From Meghimatium bilineatum (Eukaryota > Mollusca > Gastropoda > Stylommatophora > Philomycidae), in the NCBI GenBank assembly GCA_034231615.1, contig CM067315.1:9509915-9573914 (forward strand): a stretch of 64,000 bases of DNA, in the 5' to 3' direction. The first letter of the stretch is position 1; each line of letters starts with the position of its first letter. This document shows, in pieces, positions 1 to 11,600 of the stretch. The notes under the pieces were generated by a model. That model was not told where the DNA came from and did not search any database. It saw only the letters and a list, made by a program, of their open reading frames with translations. Made by a program: the position numbers and the translations under genes.

Positions 1-65
1 CCTGAAGAATATCCTTGCATGTTAGGATCCATGGTACAGGCCAGCAAACACAAGTGTGAAGACAT

Positions 66-67
66 CC

Positions 68-109
<42 letters not shown>
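66..109. repeat. (TA)n microsatellite
   Basis: An uninterrupted alternating TA run. The flanking sequence from about 110 to 560 shows nothing I recognise. Confidence 0.95.
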
Positions 110-112
<3 letters not shown>

Positions 113-564
113 CAGGCAGGTGAAAGTTGAGGACATATCGTAATGAATTTGTGCAAATTACTGGAACCACACAGGAAAATACACAAATTGGTACAAAAAT
201 TACACAACAGAATGGCCGTTATAAAAAAACCTGCGGAATAAAGAACAGCACTTACTGTTATAACATTCACAATACTAAATAAAAACACAAATGCCAGAAG
301 AATATTCTGACATTATAAACTCATTTCCTCTGAAATTATGCACCCATAATTCCCTAAAAAATGGTGGCTCTTGATGGAGGAATGATATAATTCATATATA
401 TTACAACTATTTATTTATTATTTTGTGTTGTTGGTGTTGCAAACAACTCCAAAATTTACCCGTGATTTAATAAAAAATTTCATCGCAAATATTTGTTCTG
501 CCATTTAGTTATGGAAAATTTAATTAATCACATGTTGTAAATTTTCTTGTAGTTTTTTTAAATA

Positions 565-650
565 CAGTGGAATCTTGTTATAACAACTTGTCCTGAACCA
601 ACAAAATATCTATAGCAGACATTTTCTATATACAGTACACACAATATGTT
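565..650 (+). mobile_element. TIR element A, left part, interrupted by a LINE 3' end
   Basis: Begins ACAGTGGAATCTTGTTATAACA, the terminal repeat of element A (full copies at 5702 and 25773), and keeps the internal AACAAAATAT and TACAGTAC blocks. It stops where a LINE tail (TATGTTATGTT) begins, which suggests the LINE inserted into or next to this copy. Confidence 0.7.
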
Positions 651-905
651 ATGTTATGTTCCTCCAGGGCCATAGGCGTCGCATAGGGCAGAAACCATAG
701 CTTTCCATTTCTGTCTTTTTATTGCCAGGTCTTTCAATTCTTGCGTGTTGTTTAGATTCATTGACATGCCTTCTCTATTAATGGTTCTTTGTAGAGTTTC
801 TCAAGGTCTCCCTCTTCTTCTTACTCCCTGTGGCACCCAATTTAATGACCGATGGGGAGTTCTTAGGCTGTTTATTCTGAGAGCATGGCCGATATTTCTC
901 ATACA
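645..905 (-). pseudogene. LINE relic, 3' end of reverse-transcriptase ORF
   Basis: Reads on the minus strand and is clearly related to the 3' end of the copy at 47770-48530: the C-terminal words LASQRQKWKAMVSALC and YGPGGT are matched, followed by an (AACAT)n tail seen here as TATGTTATGTT. It is 5' truncated, as is typical of target-primed retrotransposition. Confidence 0.75.
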
Positions 906-1785
906 CCAATGAAATTGTTAGAATTTGAAACAGAACATACTGTTTCAGCAAAAGTGTTTTTTAGGGGGGGGGGGGTTGATATAACTAGTGGATTGGGGAG
1001 GGGGGAGGTCTTAAATTGTTGATGAAGTCACCCCAAACTGGCAACACAATTTTGCTCCAGTTAGCCTCAGTTTCAAATTCTACAAATTGTTGCAACTCAG
1101 AAAATGATCTTAACCCTATTTATAGCAATCTGATTAACTAGCATTGTGTGTTTATTTATTGTGCTTGATTTTTGTTTTTTTTGGGTCTCAGATATTGTTT
1201 ACTAGAAGTTGTTTATCTTATTGTGTAAACATAATTATTTGTGATGAGTAATGTTGTTAAAAAACATTGACTATTCACTTGATGAGATTGAGAAAATTTA
1301 CCCAAAACAGGATAACAGCATGACAAAATACACTTTGAACTCTATATGTTGGCTGGCAACACTGCAGGAATTATGATGAAAGATGTTTGATCAAGTTGTT
1401 TAGAAAATTGACAAGTCAATTTGTATTGGTGAAAGTTTTCATATACTCCTTAAGTTTCACAGAAGTTATGGAGTTTATTTTGTATACTACTGTAAAAAAA
1501 CTGTCTATTCAGCATTATTCCTGTTAAGGAGTTGGAGGGAATTTTCGAGTGACGTATTTTGCTATTTATTTTGTTTTTGTTTTGTAATTTTTTAAAAATA
1601 ATTTTATTTTTAAATTTAATATAAATCAAATTTAATATAAATCTAATATTTTATTTTCATTAAAATTTTTGAACCCTCATGGTTGTGAGACCAACGTTCT
1701 AACCTTTTGGCCATGTGTCACATCCTCATTAAACACTACTTCCTCTCCATTATTGTTTGCTGTTTATAAACTGATGTCTTCCCAG
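905..1785. other. AT-rich interval without recognised genes
   Basis: Contains a poly-G run near 965 and long A/T tracts near 1560-1660. Around 1685-1735 the minus strand has a tRNA-like A-box-type stretch (CCAAAAGGTTAGAACG). I see no coding exon here. Confidence 0.5.
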
Positions 1786-1787
1786 CA

Positions 1788-1858
1788 ATATGCCATTTTA
1801 ATGGCATTGGGTCAAAGGGCATGAGCCCATGGACCACTGGATAACCAACCAACCATAA
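1788..1858 (+). repeat. Dispersed repeat R4 (GAGCCCATGGACC family)
   Basis: Shares TTAATGGCATTGGG, GGGCATGAGCCCATGGACC and a trailing (ACCA)n with copies at 6810-6935 (opposite strand) and 33020-33135. No coding capacity seen. Confidence 0.7.
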
Positions 1859-2316
1859 ACTGATGTCATTGCACTCGTGGTAAACCTATAAATACTCAAT
1901 CTCATCTCCCAGAGATCAAAGGTTATCCATACTGATCATTCCTGATTAAGACTTTCTGCAGTGTAACGTTAAGTCATTTGCCCTACAACCAGCAGACCTG
2001 AGTTTTGAGTCCACTGGTTATTCGTCGAATAAATATTACTCTAGTGATTCACCCAGCCATCAAGAAGTATGAGTGCCAGAGCTCTGGGAAGGTCACAAAA
2101 TGAAGCCATCACTACTGAACAAATACAGTAGGCAATGTTAGTAGGGTAGTTTATAGTTAATCACTGACTAAGCAGCTGAGCACTTATGGGAAACCATGTG
2201 CTATAACGCTGATTCATTACTTCTCTTATCTTTACTTTTACCTTTTCTGGCTCCTTTGGCATTCTGGTTGACTATACTCCATATTCTGCTATTCAGGTTA
2301 CAAGTTCTAATCGTAC

Positions 2317-2630
2317 CACATATAACTCCAAACTCCCTCACTCACAGCCTAGAGACTTATGCCACATATAACTCCAAACTCCCTCACTCACAGCCTAGAG
2401 ACTTATGCCACATATAACTCCAAACTCCCTCACTCACAGCCTAGAGACTTATGCCACATATAACTCCAATCACAGCCTAGAGACTTATGCCACATATAAC
2501 TCCAATCACAGCCTAGAGACTTATGCCACATATAACTCCAATCACAGCCTAGAGACTCATGCCACACATAACTCCAATCACAGCCTAGAGACTCATGCCA
2601 CATATAACTCCAACCACAGTCTAGATGCCT
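2317..2630. repeat. Minisatellite, 46-bp unit shrinking to 36 bp
   Basis: The first units are 46 bp (CCACATATAACTCC ... GAGACTTATG). Later units lack about 10 bp (ACTCCCTCAC) and are 36 bp. Because 36 is a multiple of three, both strands show spurious ORFs with 12-residue periods. Confidence 0.95.
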
Positions 2631-2656
2631 CATTTTTCTATAGTATCCACATTGTA

Positions 2657-2873
2657 TGGCTCTGTGGCGGAGTGGTACAGGGCCCGTCTCTGACGGCCAA
2701 GGTACCGAGTTTGATTCCCGCCACAGGCAATTGTGCATCCAGACTGTTCAAAAAGCACTGGCAACCACAATGAAACTACTGAATACATTTATATTGCCTA
2801 GAATATCACTACAGCCAAGAAATTCTGGGTTTTGAATTGATTTCACCACGTCCTGAATAGGATATGCTACAAA
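2657..2873 (+). mobile_element. tRNA-derived SINE, family 1
   Basis: The head resembles a tRNA: an A-box-like GGCGGAGTGGTACAGGGC and a B-box-like CGAGTTTGATTCCCGCC. The body runs through GCCTAGAA and ends at CCTGAATAGGATATGCTAC. Related copies are at 17868-18063 and 26205-26402. Polymerase III promoter function is inferred from the boxes only. Confidence 0.8.
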
Positions 2874-3111
2874 TTAAAAAAAAAAATTATCCACATCCAA
2901 CATGGACTCGCTAATCAATTTCTGAATGTCTACATTATCCATCCTCAGTCAACATATTAATTTAATTAAATGCAAGTCTGTCTGCCCTTCCACCGAGCCC
3001 CAAAGAAAGTCCAACATAGATATCACAGACATTATTGGCTTCACTCAGCACCGTTGGCACTCAGTCTCTACCGCTGGTACTAAGTACCTCCAGCTGGTAC
3101 TCAGTGTATAT

Positions 3112-4015
3112 CAAGAGACATATTCTTTCCAGAACGTTGTCTTCGTTGTGGATACTCTGAATGCCTCTATGTACTGGGCAAGCAGGCCTGCATTGGCCAG
3201 AGACATGTGCATACATTCTTTGAAGTCGCTGGTCCATCGTCTTCTTGGTCTTACTCTTCTTCTCTTGCCAGGCACTCTGCGTTTAGAATCAGCCTATTGA
3301 TATCATCATGTCGCTTTAAGTGTCCAAAATACGGTAGCTTCCTTCTTATGATGGTATTTAGAAGCCAGCCTTCATTTAGTTTCAGTAATTTCAAAACTTC
3401 AATGTTCTTCTTTTTCTCTGTCCATGATATTCGTAGGATCTTTCTGTAGCACTTCATTTCAAATGAATTTATTCTTTTGGATATTGTCTTGTTTAAAGTC
3501 CAAGTCTTGTATCCATATGTTGCCACTGGGAAAATACATATTCTTAAAAGGGTTACTTTAGTGTCGTTAATACTACTTTGTCATAGCTTCCCCATTTGTG
3601 TTAATTTGAGTGTTGCAAGTGTGAGTCCTCTTCTAATTTCGACTGAAATAATCTCAGGAACTGTTTACATTTGTTATAGATATTATTCAGATATTTGAAT
3701 TTATTTAGACTTTCTAGTTCTATATTGTCTATGTTGATTATTGGTTTGATCTTCATTTTGTCTGTTGTCATAATTTTTGTTTTCTGTGCGTTTAGATATA
3801 GATTTTCTCTCTGTATTTGTCTGTTGTTGTGATTAGCCGTTTCAGTCCCTCAGGATGTGTAGTAAGGAGGACTGTGTCATCTGAATATCTTACTTTTGGA
3901 ATCTTATACCTACCGGTATTGAATGAAACTCATTTTCCTCTAGTTCTTCTTTTACATTTCTCATTATATTCTCTGTCCAGATGTTAAAAAGATAATGGAA
4001 TAGAGTGCTTTTACT
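3112..4015 (-). pseudogene. LINE relic with RT palm and C-terminal region
   Basis: On the minus strand, pieces of a non-LTR retrotransposon ORF follow in order: LFNIWTENIMRNVKEEL, the palm-like RYSDDTVLL (YADD variant, near 3890), then ATYGYKTWTLNK, CYRKILRISW, YFGHLKRHDD and the terminal block before 3112. Stops and frame changes interrupt it. Same broad family as 58588-59735. Not functional. Confidence 0.8.
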
Positions 4016-4140
4016 CAGTACCTCCCATTGATTTCAGTCAGTACCTCCCATTGTTTTCGCTCAGTACCTCACATTGCTTTCACTCAGTACCTCCCATCGA
4101 TGTCACTCAATACCTCCCATTGATTTCACTCAGAGTTATG
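4010..4140. repeat. About 22-bp degenerate array
   Basis: Six or so units of CTCAGTACCTCCCATTGATTTCA with variants, next to the 5' side of the LINE relic at 3112-4015. Confidence 0.8.
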
Positions 4141-4316
4141 TAATGTTGCATGTTCACATCACATAATCTTGCATAGCTTCACCAGCTTGCCCCAGTCAAT
4201 GCCCCAATCAACATTGGTTCCTATTGACCTACAAGTTCAGTTATTTTGTCTCAGATAAATACATTTGTTTTATGTTCTCTAAACTAAATTTTGTTTAACA
4301 AACTTCTGTATCACCT

Positions 4317-4395
4317 GTATTCAAACTCCTCTGCAACATTTTTTTCTGAATCTGCAGTGAGTGTCCAGCTTTCACATCCATAATACAGAATAGGT
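4317..4395 (-). pseudogene. LINE relic, small fragment
   Basis: The minus strand reads GCESWTLTADSEKNVAEEFEY, the conserved YGCExWTL block that follows the RT domain, matching the relic at 24695-25165. About 80 bp survive. Confidence 0.65.
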
Positions 4396-4557
4396 GATAA
4401 ATACTACATAAAGTACAAAGATTACTATTAAATCCTAACTATCAATGTCAAAAAAATAAAGAAATAGCAATATTTATTGTCTTTCTATTTATTTATTTTT
4501 AACATTAATAGTAAGGTTTTAATAGTAACCTTTGTACTTTATGTAGTATTTATCACT
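4396..4557. mobile_element. Hairpin-type inverted repeat (MITE-like)
   Basis: GATAAATACTACATAAAGTACAAAG at about 4397 reappears inverted at about 4530-4553 (CTTTGTACTTTATGTAGTATTTATC), with TTACTATT extending both arms. The centre, 4440-4515, is AT-rich. It has no coding capacity. Confidence 0.8.
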
Positions 4558-4894
4558 TATTCGTTTGATTATTGCAGTACTGTACTTTCTCAGACGAGGA
4601 TTGACATTTTGGTTATTTATACTAAAGAATAGATAGTACATGTGTCTGTGACATACATAGATTCATCTGGACTAATATACAGATTTGTACTTTTCCATAT
4701 TACATTCAATGTTGCCATTGCAGCCATAGCCATTTCTGGTGTTTTCTTGATTTCGAAACTGAAATCGGCATCATTGCATGTCTGTGAACCGAAGTATGTA
4801 TGATGTCACTGGCAGCACCTTTCCCGTTTTGGAAATTCTATGTCATTCCACAATATAGTTGTCTATACGCTGAATTTATAGAAAAGGGCTCAAA

Positions 4895-5100
4895 ACGCAT
4901 AGAGGATAGACGTCATTGTACTCGAATTACTCCATATGTACTCTATCCGGCAGAGTACCACTCCTAGTACATAACTTCGTAGATTCAAACGATAATCCCC
5001 ATGGATATTCGAAAATTCCATTTTATAAACAATACTTCTCAAATGGGATTCAAACACGCGCTCTCTTGAGCACAAAGCGGATGGTTTAATCACTGCGCCA
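4895..5100 (-). mobile_element. tRNA-derived SINE, family 2
   Basis: The minus strand begins with an A-box-like GGCGCAGTGATTAAACCA and a B-box-like GTGTTTGAATCCC, then a body ending with ACAATGACGTC. It matches copies at 51762-51988 (minus) and 61600-61792 (plus). It lies just beyond the receptor stop codon and so may be in the 3' UTR. Confidence 0.75.
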
Positions 5101-5168
5101 AATCAGTACAGGTGTACTAGTGTTAATGACAGGGGGATTCCCTTGAGCTTATCACATACATGACTAAT

Positions 5169-5675
5169 CTATATGATCTTTTTACTGTCATGAAGTGTTA
5201 ATGCAAGGTTATCACTCTTTGCCCAGACTTTGTGACCGTATCTATTTATCCCTAAATCAGGACAAGTGTTAACTTCCTCGTAACTCGCAGACCTTTGTAC
5301 GGAGATCGGGCTAAGCCGAATAGTACCGGTGTTCGCTGTCGATGTTTGACTGTCAGAGGTGTAGTAGCAGCTTACACTGTGATCCATTCGGCCCGCTCTG
5401 AACCTTCTGCCATCTCCCCTGCGGCTACTGCTCCAACAGCAAGCACAAATTGCTTCTCGGAATCCTCGTCGGAAATGACGTGACATGAAGCCGTAGACCA
5501 ATGGATTGAGGCTGGAGTTTAAGTATGAGAGAAGAAACATGGCCTGTCGTAGAGGTTTCAGGTGGCCCATATGAAGTTTGTCCAAAACTCCTACAGCTAC
5601 CAACAAATTGTTTATGAGTATAGGTCCCCAGCAGACAGCGAAAAGGATTACTACCACGATAAGCATGCGGATCAC
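5169..5675 (-). CDS. GPCR exon 6: TM6, TM7 and C-terminal tail
   Basis: This terminal coding exon encodes residues 377-544 and a TAA stop. It starts at the acceptor TTCTTCTGCAG with GTG as Val377, so this is not a translation start. TM6 reads VIRMLIVVVILFAVCWGP. TM7 has SSLNPLVYGFMS, then the helix-8 region RHFRRGF and the cysteine cluster ICACC. The cytoplasmic tail is rich in Ser, Thr and Arg (possible phosphorylation sites) and ends DSKKII. A tRNA-derived SINE lies immediately downstream, between 5100 and 4895. Confidence 0.93.
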   Translation of the reverse strand: MIRMLIVVVILFAVCWGPILINNLLVAVGVLDKLHMGHLKPLRQAMFLLSYLNSSLNPLVYGFMSRHFRRGFREAICACCWSSSRRGDGRRFRAGRMDHSVSCYYTSDSQTSTANTGTIRLSPISVQRSASYEEVNTCPDLGINRYGHKVWAKSDNLALTLHDSKKII

Positions 5676-8600
5676 CTGCAGAAGAAATAAACATTGTGTT
5701 TTACAGTGAAATTTCGTTATAACAGCTTAGTCCGCACCAACAAAATATGTATGTAATAACAGAAGTTCGTTTTATACTGTACTAACAATAAATATAATTG
5801 GGGATTTGGAAAAGTGTTGTTATAAAGGGAAATTTGTTATAAAAGAATGCGATATAGAGGGATTCCACTGATGAATTAATTCTTTCCTTTTCATTTTCCT
5901 CTATTTTTCTTCGTTCGTTCTCAAAATGATGCCGATAGCAGCAATTTGTCAAGAGAAAGAAATTCGCTGTAATGTGGTTTAAAGCTGCGCTTGGAAATTT
6001 ACTAGTCCCGAAAGGACACATTAAAAATCAAAATTATATTTTTAGTTAATTTTACCTTCTGCAAGAGGATGCAGCTAGATGCACTCACAAATATTCTTAG
6101 TCACCTCTTACATCATTTATGGCAGTCAAGTCGGTAGACAAGGGAGGGGAGGGAGGTGTTTCAAAGCAAATCATAACATTACTTTTAGTGCTAGGTACGT
6201 AGCCAAAAGTGAGTAAAATCTCTCACTTAACGACACTTTCACTTAATGAATCTCTCACTTAACGAATCTTTCATTTAACGAATCTCTCACTTAAGAAACT
6301 CTCACTTAATGAATCTCTCATTTAACGAATCTCCCACTTAACGACACTTTCACTTAACGAATCTCTCACTTAAACAAATTTCCGCAAGAACCTTCCAAAT
6401 ATATTACTCTGTTTGGTTCAATACAAGAATCAGTGGACAAATCACGTGACAACAGTACGACTTTTTAATTTCATATATGACCGCACTGAGCTTCCATTTC
6501 TCGGAGATTAAACAAATGTAACTAAGGATAATGGTCTATCGATTTGCGTACAACACACTGGACAACCCCCTCCCTCTCCGTGTGTAGCGCGCATATCGGG
6601 GGCTCTCATCACCAAACGTGTTTAACGTTGGCTGTCGGAATATGCGTCTTTATCGGAATTTCATTCGTTTAATTATGTTAGCTTTTTGTTCCGTAGAAAC
6701 CTGGCCACTAATCCATGTATGGTACACCTTCTAAATTCTCCCACCCTGAAAGATATCCGAAAAAAATTAAATGATTACAATACATGTATTTGTTTGTTTG
6801 CACATAACTGTAGTTGGTTGGTTGATTGCTGATGCAGCGGTCCATGGGCTCATGCCCTTTGACATAATGCCATTAAATGGCATTATATTGATGGGAAGTC
6901 TGTGGATTTTTGGCCCACCCCGGGACAGAGCCAGAGAATAACTATCACACCTCCAGGAAGGTAGGTTTCAACCTATGCACTGCTTCTAGCCACTGTAGCC
7001 AAGATAGGGTTCACTGTGCTCATTCCCCGCCACAAATTGACTACTCGTTATGCCGAACTTCTCTATTGCTCCAGGCATGCAACCAAATATTCAAGTCAAA
7101 AGGATTGTCACGTCCTGAGTCACTGTGCCTCTATGATGGGTTTCAGTCATAGGAAAAAACAGTGTTGTCAGTTTCCTCCTCCCCAGTGCTGCACAGTACA
7201 TCTCTAGCTCCCTCCCAACCACAGAGGGTGCATACATATATATTCAGGTAAACATGAAACACATTTCAACAACAAAATAAAAGCATAATTGTATAGATGA
7301 CGTGCCATGAAATTCCTCTAAGAAGATAATCTCAATATAACGGCATGTCATCCACTAAGGTTTTCTGTTGCATGGGTGGTTTGTCTAGTGGGCCATTGAT
7401 GAAACCCACAGACGCAACCACATGTGTACATAACTCTGGTATATCTTCAAAGTCATTGATGACAGAGATCTCTGAAAGAAGTCAACTTTTTTTTAGATCC
7501 AGCCCCTGCCTGAAACTGAAATATTCTCAGTAGTATCCCTTTATAACAAATATTGATGGACATAATATTTATATAATAAGCAATATTTATTATATACATT
7601 TACCGTGGAATCCCGTTATAGCACATACGTTTATAACAAATTTCCATATTTAGCAACACTTTTCAAAATCCCCAATTATTTGTATTCGTTATTTCATATA
7701 TCATATATAGCGAATGTCTGTTATTACATACATATTTCATAGGCCCGGACCATGTTGTTATAGCCGGATTCCACTGTATAATAAGCGCATTTTATTAAAT
7801 AGAATTACAACAATAAATAATAAATATAACCGTGAATTTTGAAAAGTATTTTTTTAATATATGATTCTTTTATAAACGTATGCGCTATATGAAAAGGTAA
7901 ATAATTCATGAAAATGTACTACAATCGAGACAGTAACAGTGTCTGTTCTTGTGATATAGATTATATCGATTCTTCTTCTTGTGCTATCTGTGTTCTGAAG
8001 CTCCAGCAGGTTAGCAGGATATAGTCAGGAAAACTGAAGGCTTTGTGCCATGTTTTACAGCGAGGTCTGCGCATTTCGGCTTCACATGTCTGCTTCAATA
8101 TGACATTGGGTCACTTTAACTTACAGCCAACAGTATCCCCAAATGTATTTAGTCATTGCGTGTGACATACATGACGGATCACATTGTTGACATATTTTCT
8201 CCACCTTCGAGACCTGGCAACACACGGAGGATTCGACTCAACCAATTAAATAATTCTGAACAATACTGTGGCAAATCGATATTGAACTTTTTTTCTTAAC
8301 ACTCATACACGACAACCGCCGAAGACGGATGTGTCGGGCCATTGGTGCAAATAAAACGGCGACACAACGCATTTCCATTCTCTGGACTACATCCTTCTGG
8401 AAATCTAGTAGGACCATGGTCCTACTAGATCCAGCGGGAGTGTGAGAATGAACGCTGAAGAAGAAAAAAGAATACACGAAGAAGAGTTTACTTATTTAGG
8501 TTATATATTTACACAGCCCTCATGCAACGTGATGATGGTTATATGTATCTGTCTGTACTAAATGTACACACCTTCATTTTCTCTTTCTCTATTCTTTCGT

Positions 8601-11600
8601 TTCTCTCTTGCATTCTTCCGTCCCTGTAACTTCCTTGGATAGACAGCTTGATGCTCCTGTTGCCGAACCTGGCTCGATGGTTAGCGTATCCATTGTATGT
8701 AGTAGTTGACCTGGAGACAACACATATACATATATTTTATAGCTTGATTCATATCGGTCTTCAAAAAAAATATTTTTAATTGGTAATTAACTAATTTGGT
8801 TTGTGAGTTCATAATTGCGCGATGAGTCCGATTCGTGCACGGAAAGTTCTATTGCAGTGCATGCAGGAGTGCTGAATGTTCGGGTTAGGAGAATTTTCTG
8901 ATTTGTCCTTCCGCTTCTTGTGCTTGTTGATTACCCGCAGTTTTCTTTCTTTTTCAAATTTCGTGATGCTAGCAGTGATCTGGGTGTGCCAGGCTGGACG
9001 ATCAAGTGCTGTAGTCTCCTAGGAGCTAGGATCGATGCTGCAGTGCCTGAGAGAGCTTTTTAGGTGATCCTTGAGGCGCTTTTCTGCCCTCCACTTGAAC
9101 GTTTACCTTCGCACAGCTCCCCATAGAATAATCTCTTTGGAAGGCGCTTATCTGCATTCGGACGATGTGACTAGTCTAGCGGAGTTGGGACTTAGTCTGC
9201 ATTGCATGGATGCTTTGCATACGGAACTTCTGAAGAATTTCCGTATCTGGTACACGATCCTGCCAACGTACTCCTATGAGGTTTCGTAAGCACCGAAGAT
9301 GAAAAGAATTAAGCTGTCGATCGTGTCTCGCATAGACAGTCCAGGATGATGCAACATAAAGCAGTGTTGGTAGAACCACTGCGCGGTACACGTCCAACTT
9401 AGTTGTCAGACTGAGACCACGCCTGATCCAGACATTGGTACGAAGGCTCCCGAATGCTGTACTGGCACGAGCAATACGCAGGGCAACATCCTCATCAATT
9501 GTCGCAGTTTGTGATAGTGTGCTGCCGAGATATACAAACTTATTGGCAGTATTAAGTTTTTGTCCCTTTATTGTGATCACTGGTTATGTGTAGGGGACAC
9601 CGGGCGCTGGTAAACAGTGGATACTATCCCACTGTGGCATACCAGGAAAGGAAGAGGCAGACAGACTGGAAAAGGATGGAGCAACACAGGAACAAAACGA
9701 CCAAGAAATCACCTACCAAGAAAAGAAAACCCTTATCAAAACCATCAGAAAAGTTGACCACCCAAAATCAATTACCACTATCTCGACAGAGCAGAGCAGG
9801 TTATTATCTTCTGCCGCAGAACAGGACACAATAGATTAAACAGCCACTTAAATAGACTAAGACTGGTCCCTTCACCTCTGTGCCCTTGTGGGCAAGAAGC
9901 ACAGACCACTGAACATGTCCTGCTAGACTGCAATACACTAAACCAGTTAAGGGAAGAACACTGGCCCACAGAGATGGATATACTCAGAAAGATATATGGA
10001 AGCACTGAGGAGCTTTCAAATACAGCAGCATTTATTAAGAAAACAGGACTTGCTGTGTAGACATGTCAGACTGCGAACGAGAAGAAGATTAATTCAGTAG
10101 CTTGAATGATTGATATTATATGTGACTGATTCTTTTTTTTTTTAATGTAGGAGAGACAATCACGACCCGACCAAAGCGTTTTAGTAGTAGCTAAACAGTT
10201 ATTTCCCTGTATCCAGAAACTTGGTGATAACAAAACTGTGAAATACCCGAAGAGGTTCATGAAACTTCACCTCCGGAGATCGTGGTTGTTGGATTACTAG
10301 AACTGCAACCAACACTATTTTGTGATTTTCTTCTTCTTCAGCGGTCATTCTAAAACTCCTGCTGGATCCCAACTAGATTCAGCGTGTAGTCCAGAGAATG
10401 GAAGTGCGTTGTGTCGCCGTTTTATTTACGCAAATGGCCCGACAATCCGTCCTCGGCGGAATTTTGTGATTTAAAAACTCTGATATGGACTAGAGTCCAT
10501 AGTTAATAGAAGCGTAGCTTATATAAGAGCTACATTTTATTTCATCGAGGGAGTTAAGAGACATATACAGAAGAATCCCTCTATAGCGCAATCTTTTATA
10601 ACAAATTTCCTTATATAACAACACATTTCAAAATTTCCAATTATATTTATTCTATATTGTGTATACTGCATATAGCGAATTTCTGTTATTACAAACATAT
10701 TTATATACATATTGTCGGTCCGCACCAAGTTGTTATAACGGGATTATACTGTACTTAGTTATCGGTTGGAATGTTACGGTAAAATTTACCAAATTTTTCA
10801 AAATTATTGGACCCGTAAAATGATCTCACTAGTTGTCTGGCAGTTAATTGATGTGTGCTTTTCATTGGGGTCGATACAACGTAATGTTGTTCTCCCTTTG
10901 CAAGTGAAGATAAGCATGGATCTGAAACAAAAAATTGGTTTGTTTATGAATCTATGGCTGATGAGTTCAATTCAGGCTCTCAGAACGTGTTGCAACATGA
11001 GCTGGAATAGAGATTTTGAGATGAAAGAATACAGTCTGACGTCTCCTGCTGTTTGTCTTTTATCAATTGTCTGCAGTTTTTCACTTTTGAATGCGATGTG
11101 AAAATGATAAAGCACAGAAAAATCCCGTTATAAAAAAACTTCGTCCAGAGTGACAAAATAGGCATGTAATAACAGAAATTCGCTATAAACAGTAAAAAAT
11201 AAAGAGTTTAACTAATTGTGAATGTTTAAAAGTTTTATCAAATAAGGACATATGTTATAAGCGTGTAAAGTTATAAATGAAAATCGGATCGGCCAAGATT
11301 AATGACGCATACCGATTTTTTTGCCGTTATATCGAAAATGTACTGAAATACGGTGTTGGGATAAAGGATTTTGTTTGACATGACAAATAACTTTCCATGA
11401 CAATGCTTAACGGCACTAATAACATGACAATGGATAGATGAAATAGTCGTTTATCTTGCGAGAGAGAGCTATTTATGAGATCTTCAGATCTTCCTCACCA
11501 TCCACATGTGAGTTTATCCAATAAAGACGTAATCGCTACAAATTACTTACGGAGTATAAGTCGCTTGGCGTCGAAACCTGGTGCACCTCGATAGCTCTAT

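Noticed and set aside
2657-2730. Functional tRNA gene
   Set aside because: A- and B-box-like stretches exist but there is no closed cloverleaf, and the unit extends into a 200-bp body shared with two other copies: a SINE.
10766-11101. 111-codon plus-strand ORF
   Set aside because: No recognisable domain, no splice or start support, and it lies between two TIR element copies in receptor intron 4.
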